Shown here piece after piece: positions 15,845 to 24,157 of a stretch of DNA of 64,000 nucleotides. The stretch spans positions 1 to 64,000 of the forward strand of contig DATBEZ010000038.1 of NCBI GenBank assembly GCA_036558745.1, read 5' to 3'. Made by a program: the position numbers and the translations under genes. A model generated the notes under the pieces. The model worked only from the letters and a program-made list of their open reading frames with translations. It did no database searches and was not told where the DNA came from. Every line of letters begins with the position of its first letter. The first letter of the stretch is position 1. This stretch comes from JAMXLJ01 sp036558745 (GTDB lineage Bacteria > Actinomycetota > Acidimicrobiia > IMCC26256 > JAMXLJ01).

Positions 15845-16605
15845 CGGTTGCTGACGCACGATTCACCGGAAAGGCCGCGCTGCTGACGGGTGCGGCGAGT
15901 GGCATCGGGCGCGCGGTCGCATTGCGCCTCGCGGGCGAGGGCGCGCACGTGTTCGCGTTCGACATCGACGCGAAGGGCCTCGAGGAGACACGCCGGCTCG
16001 CGTCGGAGGCGGGCGCGTCGTTGCAGTTCCTCGAGGGGGACGTGAGCGATCCCGCCCAGTGCCGAGGCGCGGTGCACGACTGCGTCAACGCGTTCGGCCG
16101 TCTCGACGTGCTCGGCAACATCGCCGGGATCGCCCGGGCCGAGCACTTCGTCGACGTGCCGGAGGAGCAGTACCGGCGCATGATGGGCGTCAACGTCGAC
16201 GGTTATGTGTGGATGTGCCAGGCCGCGATCCCGCATCTGCTCGAGACCGGCGGGAACATCGTCAACATCGCGTCGAACGCAGGACTGATGGGGCAGGCGT
16301 ACACGGTCGTCTATTGCATGACCAAGGGCGCGGTCGTGCAGCTCACCCGCTCCCTCGCGATGGAGTACGTGAAGACACCGCTGCGGGTGAACGCGCTCGC
16401 CCCCGGCGGCATCGAGACCAACCTGTCGGCGAGCTTCCAGATCCCCGCCGACGTCGACTTCGGCCTCATGGCCCGCTACACCGGGTTCCGGGCCATGGGT
16501 CACCCCGACGACGTCGCCGCGCTGTTCGCGCTCGTCGCGTCCGACGAGGGCGCCAACATCCACGGCGCGATCCTCTCCACCGACGCCGGCATCACCGCCG
16601 GCTGA
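15841..16605 (+). CDS. Short-chain dehydrogenase/reductase
   Basis: This 254-residue classical SDR has the cofactor motif LTGAASGIGRAVA near residue 15, an Asp after the second strand (AFDID) that favours NAD(H), the motif NIAG, catalytic Ser in NIASNAG, and YxxxK in YCMTKGA. The GTG start overlaps the amidohydrolase stop by 4 nt. It probably oxidises a hydroxyl in the same pathway as its partner. Confidence 0.87.
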   Translation: MTVADARFTGKAALLTGAASGIGRAVALRLAGEGAHVFAFDIDAKGLEETRRLASEAGASLQFLEGDVSDPAQCRGAVHDCVNAFGRLDVLGNIAGIARAEHFVDVPEEQYRRMMGVNVDGYVWMCQAAIPHLLETGGNIVNIASNAGLMGQAYTVVYCMTKGAVVQLTRSLAMEYVKTPLRVNALAPGGIETNLSASFQIPADVDFGLMARYTGFRAMGHPDDVAALFALVASDEGANIHGAILSTDAGITAG

Positions 16606-16663
16606 CCGCCCCCGATCTCGATGCAATGAAACATCCCGGGGGTCGGGCATCGAGGGTGGCACG

Positions 16664-17131
16664 ATGGCGGAGATGGCGACGCTCAAGGAGCAGGTGCAGC
16701 GCGATCTGACCGACGCGATGCGTGGGCGCGACGAGGTCGCGGTCGCGACGCTGCGCATGCTGCTCGCAGCCGTCACCAAGGCCGAGGTCGCCGGCAAGAC
16801 CCAGGTGACCCTCGACGACGCCGCGGTGCAGGGCATCGTGCGCACCGAGATCCGCAGGCGCGGCGAGGCGGCCGAGCTCTACGAGCAGGGTGGTCGTGAC
16901 GAGCTCGCGACGCGCGAGCGCGCCGAGGCCGACGTCCTCACCCGCTACCTGCCACCCGAGCTCTCCGACGAGGAGCTGACCGCGATCGTCGACGAGGAGG
17001 TCGCGCGCTCGGGCGCCGAGGGACCGAAGGCGATGGGCCAGGTCGTGAAGGCCGTGCGCGAGCGCGTCGGCGCGGCGGCCGACGGCGCCCGGATCGCGGC
17101 GACGGTCAAGGCCGCGCTCGGCCTCGGCTGA
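16664..17131 (+). CDS. GatB/YqeY domain protein
   Basis: This 155-residue protein of the YqeY family shares the C-terminal tRNA-binding fold of GatB. It shows LKEQVQRDLTDAMRGRDEVAVATLRMLLAAVTK at the start and YLPPELSDEELTAIVDE in the middle, both typical. Function is not defined beyond a probable link to tRNA-dependent amidation. The ATG at 16664 is chosen for the family N-terminus, and an ATG nine bases later is an alternative. A shorter relative is at 40339-40713. Confidence 0.85.
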   Translation: MAEMATLKEQVQRDLTDAMRGRDEVAVATLRMLLAAVTKAEVAGKTQVTLDDAAVQGIVRTEIRRRGEAAELYEQGGRDELATRERAEADVLTRYLPPELSDEELTAIVDEEVARSGAEGPKAMGQVVKAVRERVGAAADGARIAATVKAALGLG

Positions 17132-17214
17132 GGACGCCGCGGCAGGAACTTTCGTCCCCCCGCGCGGGACCATCGGCCCTGGGTGCGCGACGGGGCCGGG
17201 CGGACACTGGACCG

Positions 17215-19566
17215 ATGGCGCGGATCCGGCGCTCGTCGAAGACGGCGTTCCTGGTCGCGGCCACGGTCGGGCTGGGCCTGGGCGCCGTGCTCCACCTCCT
17301 CGGAGCCGGCGGCCCCGCGCACGCGCTGTGGGCCGCGACCACTGTGCTCGGCGTGGTGCCCGCGTCGTGGTGGGTGTTCGACGCCGCGCGCCACCGGCGC
17401 CTCGGCGTCGACGTCATGGCCGTGCTCGCGCTCGTCGGAACGCTGCTGACGGGCGAGTACCTCGCCGGCGCGGTCGTCACCGTCATGCTCGCCAGTGGCC
17501 GCACGTTGGAAGCGCGGGCCTCGGCACGCGCCCGCAAGGAGCTGCGCGCCCTCGTCGACCGCGCGCCGCACACCGCCAACCGCCTCCTCGACGACGGCAC
17601 CGTCGACACCGTTCCCATGGACCGGATCGCGCGAGGCGACCTGGTGCTCGTGAAGCCGGGTGAGGTGGTCCCGGTCGACGGCATGGTGGAACGCGCCGGC
17701 GCGATGGTCGACGAGAGCGCGCTGACCGGCGAACCCCTGCCCGTCGAGCGCGCGGTCGGCGACGTGGTGCGCAGCGGCACGGTGAACGCCGGCGGCCCGT
17801 TCGCGCTCCGCGCGACGACGTCGGCCGGCGAGAGCACCTACGCGGGGATCGTGCGCCTGGTCGCAGACGCCCAGGCCGCGAGCGCGCCGTTCGTCCGTCT
17901 CGCCGACCGGTACGCGGGCGCGTTCCTTGTCGTGAGCCTCGCGCTCGCAGGCGTCGCGTGGGCCGCGTCGGGAGAGCTCGTTCGCGCGGTCGCGGTCCTC
18001 GTCGTCGCGACACCGTGCCCGCTCATCCTCGCCGCCCCCGTCGCCATCGTCTCCGGCCTGTCGCGCGCGGCGCGCCGCGGCGTCGTCGTGAAGGGTGGCG
18101 GCGCCCTCGAGCAGCTCGCGCGCAGCACGATCCTCCTCTTCGACAAGACCGGCACGCTCACCACGGGCCGGCCCGCGGTGGTCGACATCGTCACGACGGG
18201 CGGGACCGCGCCGGACGAGGTGCTGCGGCTGGCCGCGTCGGTCGACCAGGTCTCGCCGCACGTGCTCGCGGCCGCGGTGGTGCGCGCGGCGCGCGCCCGG
18301 GCGCTCGAGCTCGTGCTCCCCACCGACGTCGAGGAGGTCACCGGCCACGGCGTGCGCGGGACGGTCGAGGGTCACGTGGTGCGGGTCGGGAAGGCGGGAT
18401 GGATCGCGAGCCTGCCGAACGCGCGCTGGGTGCGCGGCGTGCGGCGCCGGGCCGACCTCGACGGGTCGATGACCGTGTTCGTCGAGATCGACGGCACCGT
18501 CGCTGCCGCGCTGCTGGTCGCGGACCCGATCCGTGCCGACGCGACGCGCACGATCCGGCGCCTGCGCCGCGACGGCATCCGGCGCGTCGTCATGGTGACC
18601 GGAGACCGCGAGGAGACCGCCCAGACCGTCGGCTCGGTGATCGGCGTCGACGAGGTGCTCGCCGAACGCACGCCGGCCGAGAAGGTCGACGCCGTGCTTC
18701 TCGAGCAGCGCAGCGGCCCGACGATCATGGTGGGCGACGGCATCAACGACGCACCCGCGCTCGCCCTCGCCGACGTCGGCGTCGCGGTCGGGGCGCGCGG
18801 CTCGACCGCGTCGTCGGAGGCCGCCGACGTCGTGCTCACGGTCGACCGCCTCGAGCGGCTCGGCGAGGCGCTCGTCGTCGCGCGCCGGTCGCGCCGGATC
18901 GCGCACCAGAGCGTGGTGGCCGGTATCGGCATGTCGCTCGTCGCGATGATCGCCGCCGCGTTCGGGCTGCTGCCGCCCACGTGGGGCGCGGTGCTCCAGG
19001 AGGTCATCGACGTCGCGGTGATCCTCAACGCGCTCCGTGCCCTGCGCGACGGAACGCGCATCGCCCGTCTCGACGAGGAAGAGGCCGCGCTGACGCGTCG
19101 CTTCAGCGCGGAGCACCGCGTGCTGCGCCCCGACATCTCGCGCATCCGCACGGTGGCCGACGCCCTCGGCACGGTGCCGCCGAGCGATGCGCTCGCCATG
19201 GTGCGTGAGGTGCACCGCTTCCTCGTGGAGGACGTCGGTCCGCACGAGGCGGCCGAGGACGCAACGCTCTACCCGATCCTGGCCCGGGTGCTCGGTGGCA
19301 ACGACCCCACCGCGACCATGAGCCGGGCCCACGTGGAGATCGCCCACCAGATCCGCCGGCTCGGACGGGTGCTCGACGAGATCGAACCCAGCGGGCTCGA
19401 CGAGGACGACGTCCTCGAGCTGCGCCGCGTGCTCTACGGCCTGCACGCCATCCTCGAGCTGCACTTCGCCCAGGAGGAGGAGGGCTACCTCTCGCTCGCC
19501 GACGAGGCGCCCACCGACGAGCCGGGTGACGGCCCCGGGACGGTTCCGACGGCGGTCGCGAGCTGA
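17215..19566 (+). CDS. P1B-type metal ATPase with C-terminal hemerythrin domain
   Basis: This 783-residue fusion has no N-terminal metal-binding (HMA) domain. Transmembrane pairs lie at about 12-95 and 230-280. The actuator loop carries DESALTGEPLPVE, the metal-site helix TPCPLILAAP (266-275), the phosphorylation site DKTGTLTTG (Asp310) and the hinge VGDGINDAPAL (about 500). After the last helices, residues about 630-762 form a hemerythrin/HHE domain with VGPHEAAED, AHVEIAHQI and LHAILELHFAQEEE carrying the His/Glu ligands. Hemerythrin-like domains are known at the C-terminus of P1B-5 ATPases, a subgroup linked to Fe/Ni/Co export. The domain could sense O2 or iron and gate transport. The usual SEHP motif is absent; SPHV is at that place. 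Confidence 0.9.
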   Translation: MARIRRSSKTAFLVAATVGLGLGAVLHLLGAGGPAHALWAATTVLGVVPASWWVFDAARHRRLGVDVMAVLALVGTLLTGEYLAGAVVTVMLASGRTLEARASARARKELRALVDRAPHTANRLLDDGTVDTVPMDRIARGDLVLVKPGEVVPVDGMVERAGAMVDESALTGEPLPVERAVGDVVRSGTVNAGGPFALRATTSAGESTYAGIVRLVADAQAASAPFVRLADRYAGAFLVVSLALAGVAWAASGELVRAVAVLVVATPCPLILAAPVAIVSGLSRAARRGVVVKGGGALEQLARSTILLFDKTGTLTTGRPAVVDIVTTGGTAPDEVLRLAASVDQVSPHVLAAAVVRAARARALELVLPTDVEEVTGHGVRGTVEGHVVRVGKAGWIASLPNARWVRGVRRRADLDGSMTVFVEIDGTVAAALLVADPIRADATRTIRRLRRDGIRRVVMVTGDREETAQTVGSVIGVDEVLAERTPAEKVDAVLLEQRSGPTIMVGDGINDAPALALADVGVAVGARGSTASSEAADVVLTVDRLERLGEALVVARRSRRIAHQSVVAGIGMSLVAMIAAAFGLLPPTWGAVLQEVIDVAVILNALRALRDGTRIARLDEEEAALTRRFSAEHRVLRPDISRIRTVADALGTVPPSDALAMVREVHRFLVEDVGPHEAAEDATLYPILARVLGGNDPTATMSRAHVEIAHQIRRLGRVLDEIEPSGLDEDDVLELRRVLYGLHAILELHFAQEEEGYLSLADEAPTDEPGDGPGTVPTAVAS

Positions 19567-19617
19567 CCTTCCCGCCGTTTGCCTACAGCGGCCCGCCGAA
19601 GCGCCGACCAGCAACAA

Positions 19618-22341
19618 ATGGAGCCGCGTGACCGGGGATCGAGGGCCACCACCTGGATGGCCGTGGCCGGCGCGGGCTTCGTCGCGCTCTTCGCCGTCGT
19701 CATCACCCTCCGGCTCGGTGGCGCGAACCTCGCGGACACGGTCGACAACCTCGGCGAGCTCGCGGCCGCCGCGCTCGCCGGCCTGGTGTGCCTCGTCGCC
19801 GCGAGGCGCCGCACCGGCGGGATCCGCCGCGGCTGGTGGCTCCTGGGCGCGTCGTGCCTCAGCTGGGCCGTGGGCCAGGCGGTCTGGACGTGGTTCGCGC
19901 TCGAGGGCACCGCGGTCCCGTTCCCCTCGCTCGCCGACGTCGGGTTCCTGCTGTCGGTCCCGTTCGCGCTGCTGGGCGTGCTCACGTTCATCGAGACGCC
20001 CAGCCGGCGGTGGTCGCGACTTCTCGGTCTCGTCGAGGGCGGGATCATCGCGACCGGGTTCCTGTTCATCAGCTGGGCCCTCGTGCTCGGACCCGTGTTC
20101 CGCGCCGACGGCGACGGCCTGCTCGCCCACGTGATCTCACTCGCGTACCCGGTCGCCGACGTCGTCATCGTGTCGATCGTCGTGTTCTCCGCGACGCGAT
20201 CCGACACCCACGAGCCGGCACGGCTCCAGCTCGTCGCGCTCGGGCTCTGCGCGATCGCGGTGTCGGACAGCGCGTTCGCCTATCTCACACAGACCAACAA
20301 CTACCTCGGGAGCCAGCTCTCCGACGTCGGATGGGTCGCGGGCTTCCTCGTCATCGCGCTCGCCGCCGCGCTCCCGGTTCCGGCGCGCACACCGCGCGGC
20401 GGCACGCGCGTCGCGAGGAGCGCGCTGGTGGTGCCGTACCTCCCCATCCTCGCCGCGGGCGGCGTCGCGGTCCTGCGCATGGTCGACGGGGACGGGCTCG
20501 ACGCGTTCCTCGCGTGGACGGGCATCGTCGCCATCGTGCTGCTCTGCGTGCACCAGATCGTCGTGCTCAACGAGAACCACGGCCTCACCGTCGGCCTCGA
20601 GGCCCGCGTGCGGCGCCGCACGGTCGAGCTGCTCGAGCGCGAGCAGCACTTCTCCGCGTTGGTGCAGCGCTCGTCCGACGTGATCTGCGTGCTCGAGGGG
20701 GACCTGACCATCCGCTACGTGAGCGACTCCGTCCGCCGCGTGCTCGGCCTCGCGCCGGAAGAGCTCGTCGGGAAGGCGATCGTCGACGTCGTCAGCGTCG
20801 ACGACCTTCCTCCGGTCGAGGCGTTGTTCCGGCAGGTCGTCGCGAACTCGGACCGCACCGCGAGCGCCGAGTGCCCGATCCACGGCCCCGACGGCGCGGT
20901 GCGCTTCGTCGAGCTCACGGTCACCAACCTGCTGCACCACCCCGCGGTGCACGGGATCGTGGTCAACACGCGCGACGTCACCGACCGCCGTGCGCTCGAG
21001 GACCGTCTCCGCCACGACGCGTTCCACGACTCGCTCACCGGCCTGGCCAACCGCGCCCTGCTGCGCGAGCGGACGCAACACGCGATCGCGCGCAGCCGGC
21101 GCACCGGCACGCACGTCGGTGTCGTGCTCATGGATCTCGACGGCTTCAAGGCGATCAACGACAGTCTCGGTCACGCCGTCGGCGACGACGTGCTCGTGAG
21201 CATCGGACAGCGGCTCGCGACGTGCGTGCGACCCGGCGACACGGTGGCGCGCCTCGGCGGCGACGAGTTCGCGTTCCTCCTCGAGGACCTCGAGCGCCCC
21301 GAGGAGGCCGAGGCCGTCGCGGACCGGATCATCGACGCGCTCGCGCAGCCCATCGAGATCGGCGCCCGTGAGCTCATCGTGCACGCGAGCGTCGGGATCG
21401 CGGTCCGCGAGGACGAGGACCCGGCCGAGCTGCTGCGCAACGCCGACGTGGCCATGTACGCGGCGAAGGACAACGGCAAGGCCCAGTACCGCTGGTTCGA
21501 GCCCGAGATGCACGAGCAGGTGGTGACCCGGCTGGCGGTCGAGGCCGACCTCCACCGCGCGCTCGAGCGGGGCGAGTTCGAGGTGCACTACCAACCGACG
21601 GTCGACCTCGCGACGCTCCAGATCCAGGGCGCCGAGGCGCTCGTGCGCTGGCGACATCCGGAGCACGGCTCCATCGGACCCGACCGGTTCATCGCCATCG
21701 CCGAGGCGACCGGGATCATCGTGCCGCTCGGCACGTGGGTGCTCGAGCAGGCGTGCCTCCAGGTGCAGCAGTGGCGGGCGGCCTGGCCCGACGGCCCGCC
21801 GCTCTCGGTCAGCGTCAACCTCTCCGCCCGCCAGCTCCAGGATCCTTGTGTGGTGGACGCGGTGGCGGACGTGTTGCGCCGCACGGGCGTCGACCCGGCC
21901 GCGGTCGTGCTCGAGATCACCGAGAGCCTGCTCGTGAAGGACACCGAGCTGAGCATCGCCCGGCTGCACGAGCTGAAGGCGCTCGGTCTGCGACTCGCGC
22001 TCGACGACTTCGGGACGGGGTACTCGTCGTTGCGGTACCTGCAGCGCTTCCCGATCGACGTGCTGAAGGTCGACAAGTCCTTCGTCGACTCCGTGCACCT
22101 GGGTTCCGAGCAGTCCGCGCTGACGCGCGCCATCGTGCGGATCGGCCGGACGCTCGGGCTGACGGTCGTGGCCGAGGGCATCGAGCTGCAGGAGCAGGCG
22201 ATGCTCCTGCGCGCCCTGGAGTGCCACGGGGGTCAGGGGTTCCTGTTCGCCCGTCCCATGACCGCGCCGCAGCTGTGCGAGCTGCTCGAGCGCGCCGCGC
22301 ACGGCGAGCCGGTGTTCCCCACCCGCGCGCCCGCAGCCTGA
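19618..22341 (+). CDS. Membrane PAS-GGDEF-EAL cyclic-di-GMP protein
   Basis: This protein of about 907 residues has roughly eight to ten hydrophobic helices over residues 10-310, a PAS domain (about 345-460), a GGDEF domain with intact RLGGDEF (about 545) and an EAL domain with GAEALVRWRHP (about 671) and DDFGTGYSSL (about 795). It should make and/or degrade c-di-GMP at the membrane in response to a PAS signal. The start is uncertain: ATG 19618 is chosen, with a TTG at 19579 and an ATG at 19654 as alternatives; none has a clear ribosome-binding site. A second protein of like architecture is at 58015-60279. Confidence 0.88.
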   Translation: MEPRDRGSRATTWMAVAGAGFVALFAVVITLRLGGANLADTVDNLGELAAAALAGLVCLVAARRRTGGIRRGWWLLGASCLSWAVGQAVWTWFALEGTAVPFPSLADVGFLLSVPFALLGVLTFIETPSRRWSRLLGLVEGGIIATGFLFISWALVLGPVFRADGDGLLAHVISLAYPVADVVIVSIVVFSATRSDTHEPARLQLVALGLCAIAVSDSAFAYLTQTNNYLGSQLSDVGWVAGFLVIALAAALPVPARTPRGGTRVARSALVVPYLPILAAGGVAVLRMVDGDGLDAFLAWTGIVAIVLLCVHQIVVLNENHGLTVGLEARVRRRTVELLEREQHFSALVQRSSDVICVLEGDLTIRYVSDSVRRVLGLAPEELVGKAIVDVVSVDDLPPVEALFRQVVANSDRTASAECPIHGPDGAVRFVELTVTNLLHHPAVHGIVVNTRDVTDRRALEDRLRHDAFHDSLTGLANRALLRERTQHAIARSRRTGTHVGVVLMDLDGFKAINDSLGHAVGDDVLVSIGQRLATCVRPGDTVARLGGDEFAFLLEDLERPEEAEAVADRIIDALAQPIEIGARELIVHASVGIAVREDEDPAELLRNADVAMYAAKDNGKAQYRWFEPEMHEQVVTRLAVEADLHRALERGEFEVHYQPTVDLATLQIQGAEALVRWRHPEHGSIGPDRFIAIAEATGIIVPLGTWVLEQACLQVQQWRAAWPDGPPLSVSVNLSARQLQDPCVVDAVADVLRRTGVDPAAVVLEITESLLVKDTELSIARLHELKALGLRLALDDFGTGYSSLRYLQRFPIDVLKVDKSFVDSVHLGSEQSALTRAIVRIGRTLGLTVVAEGIELQEQAMLLRALECHGGQGFLFARPMTAPQLCELLERAAHGEPVFPTRAPAA

Positions 22342-22441
22342 AGCCTCGGCGGCCGCCGGCGCGGCGCGCGTGCACGGGCCGCTCCCGCGTAGCAAGCTCG
22401 ACGCCGCTTTCCTCATTGCCGACGTTTCGGGACCGGTGCCC

Positions 22442-24157
22442 ATGCCACGACTCGTCCCACCGACGCTGACGACCCGGCTGCTCGAGCGCATGATGTCGCT
22501 CCCACCGGCACGCGACCGCGACGTCACCGAGACGGTTGACGTGCGGGTCCCCATGGACGACGGGATCGACCTCCTCGCCGACGTGTACACACCGGCCGGG
22601 CCGGGACCGCACCCGACGGTCCTCGTGCGCTGCCCCTACGGACGCCGCGGCCCGCTCGGCCTCCTGTTGGGGCGCGCGTTCGCCGAGCGCGGCTACCGCG
22701 TCGTGTTGCAGAGCTGCCGCGGGACGTTCGGATCGGGCGGCGTGTTCGAGCCGAACCGCAACGAACGGGCCGACGGGCTCGCGACGATCCGTTGGCTCGA
22801 AGCCCAGCCGTGGTTCGACGGTCGGCTCGCCATGAACGGGCCCAGCTATCTGGGTGGTGTGCAGTGGGCCGTCGCCGACAGTGCGGGGCCGTCGCTGCGC
22901 GCGTTGTGCACGCACGTGACGTACTCCGACCTGACCGGGCACTGGTTCTCCGGTGGGTCGTTCTCGCTCGGGGACGCGATCGAGTGGACGACGATGGTGA
23001 GCGAGCAGGAGCGCGAGCGCTTCCGCATCGTGGGGATGCTGCTCGGCACGCGCGAGCGGCGCATCGACCGTGTCCTCAACCACCTGCCCGTCGAGGACCT
23101 CGATCAGCTCGTGGTCGGCCATCGCGTTCCCGCGTGGCGCGATGTCGTCGAGCACCCGTCCGCCGACGATCCGCACTGGGAACCGGCGAACCACACCGCC
23201 CGCGTCGCCACGGTGACCGCGCCGGTCCTGCAAGTCGGCGGCTGGTACGACATCTTCCTGCCCATCCAGCTCGCGGACCATCGCGCGCTCGTCGACGCGG
23301 GGCGGCACCCTCGCCTCGTCATCGGACCGTGGACGCACGCGGCGAGCAAGGGCTTCTCGACACAGGTGACCGAGTCGTTGCGCTGGCTCGACCGTCACGT
23401 GCTCGGCGCCGAGCCCGACGGCGCGCGCGCCGAGAACGCGCCGGTGCGCGTGTTCGTGATGGGGGCGGGAACGTGGCGAGACCTGCCTGCGTGGCCGCCG
23501 CCCACCGCCCGTGCGACACCGTGGTACCTGCACGCCGGCGGACGACTGGACCCGACGGAGCCCGGTGACGAGGGTGCCGACTCCTACACGTACGACCCCG
23601 ACGACCCGACACCCGTGATCGGCGGGACGCTCCTGCGCCGCACGGGAGGTCGGCGCGAGCAGCGACGCACCGAGACCCGCCCCGACGTGCTGCTGTTCAC
23701 GAGCGAAGTCCTCGAGACCGATGTCGACATGATCGGCGAGGTGCGCGCGGACATCCGCGTGTCGTGCGACCTGGAGCACTTCGACGTCTTCGTCCGACTG
23801 TGCGACGTCGACGAGAAGGGCCGTTCGTTCAACGTGTGCGACGGGGTGCAACGGGTCACCCCGACGTCGCATCCCCGTCCGCCCGATGGCGTCTGGTCGG
23901 TGCCGGTCGCGCTCTGGGCCACGGCGCAGCGCTTCCGCGCCGGGCACCGCATCCGGCTGCAGGTGTCGAGCGGAGCGCATCCACGGTTCGCGCGCAACCT
24001 GGGGACCGACGAGCCGCTCGCGAGCGCGACGACGACGCGGGTCGCGCACGTCTCGATCCATCACGACCGCGCGCAACCGTCGGCGATCGTGCTCCCGGTG
24101 GTCGGGACGCGGGCCGAGGCGCCGGCTCAGCGCGCCGGAAGCGCGGCGACCGAGTAG
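22442..24157 (+). CDS. CocE/NonD family serine hydrolase
   Basis: This alpha/beta hydrolase of about 571 residues has an X-Pro dipeptidyl-peptidase-like C-terminal jelly roll. Catalytic residues are visible: Ser in MNGPSYLGG (about 140), Asp in GGWYDIFLP (about 270) and His in GPWTHAASKG (about 303). The family hydrolyses esters or amides (cocaine esterase, glutaryl-acylase). I chose the ATG at 22442 (MPRLVPPTL) because family similarity starts soon after; the frame is open further upstream. No signal peptide. Its 3' end overlaps the convergent anti-sigma-like gene by 31 nt. Confidence 0.85.
   Translation: MPRLVPPTLTTRLLERMMSLPPARDRDVTETVDVRVPMDDGIDLLADVYTPAGPGPHPTVLVRCPYGRRGPLGLLLGRAFAERGYRVVLQSCRGTFGSGGVFEPNRNERADGLATIRWLEAQPWFDGRLAMNGPSYLGGVQWAVADSAGPSLRALCTHVTYSDLTGHWFSGGSFSLGDAIEWTTMVSEQERERFRIVGMLLGTRERRIDRVLNHLPVEDLDQLVVGHRVPAWRDVVEHPSADDPHWEPANHTARVATVTAPVLQVGGWYDIFLPIQLADHRALVDAGRHPRLVIGPWTHAASKGFSTQVTESLRWLDRHVLGAEPDGARAENAPVRVFVMGAGTWRDLPAWPPPTARATPWYLHAGGRLDPTEPGDEGADSYTYDPDDPTPVIGGTLLRRTGGRREQRRTETRPDVLLFTSEVLETDVDMIGEVRADIRVSCDLEHFDVFVRLCDVDEKGRSFNVCDGVQRVTPTSHPRPPDGVWSVPVALWATAQRFRAGHRIRLQVSSGAHPRFARNLGTDEPLASATTTRVAHVSIHHDRAQPSAIVLPVVGTRAEAPAQRAGSAATE

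Noticed and set aside
16945..20130. 1061-codon minus-strand open frame opposite the ATPase-hemerythrin gene
   Set aside because: Composition is Arg/Asp/Glu/His-rich without motifs; the plus strand carries complete ATPase and hemerythrin motifs. High GC explains the missing stops.
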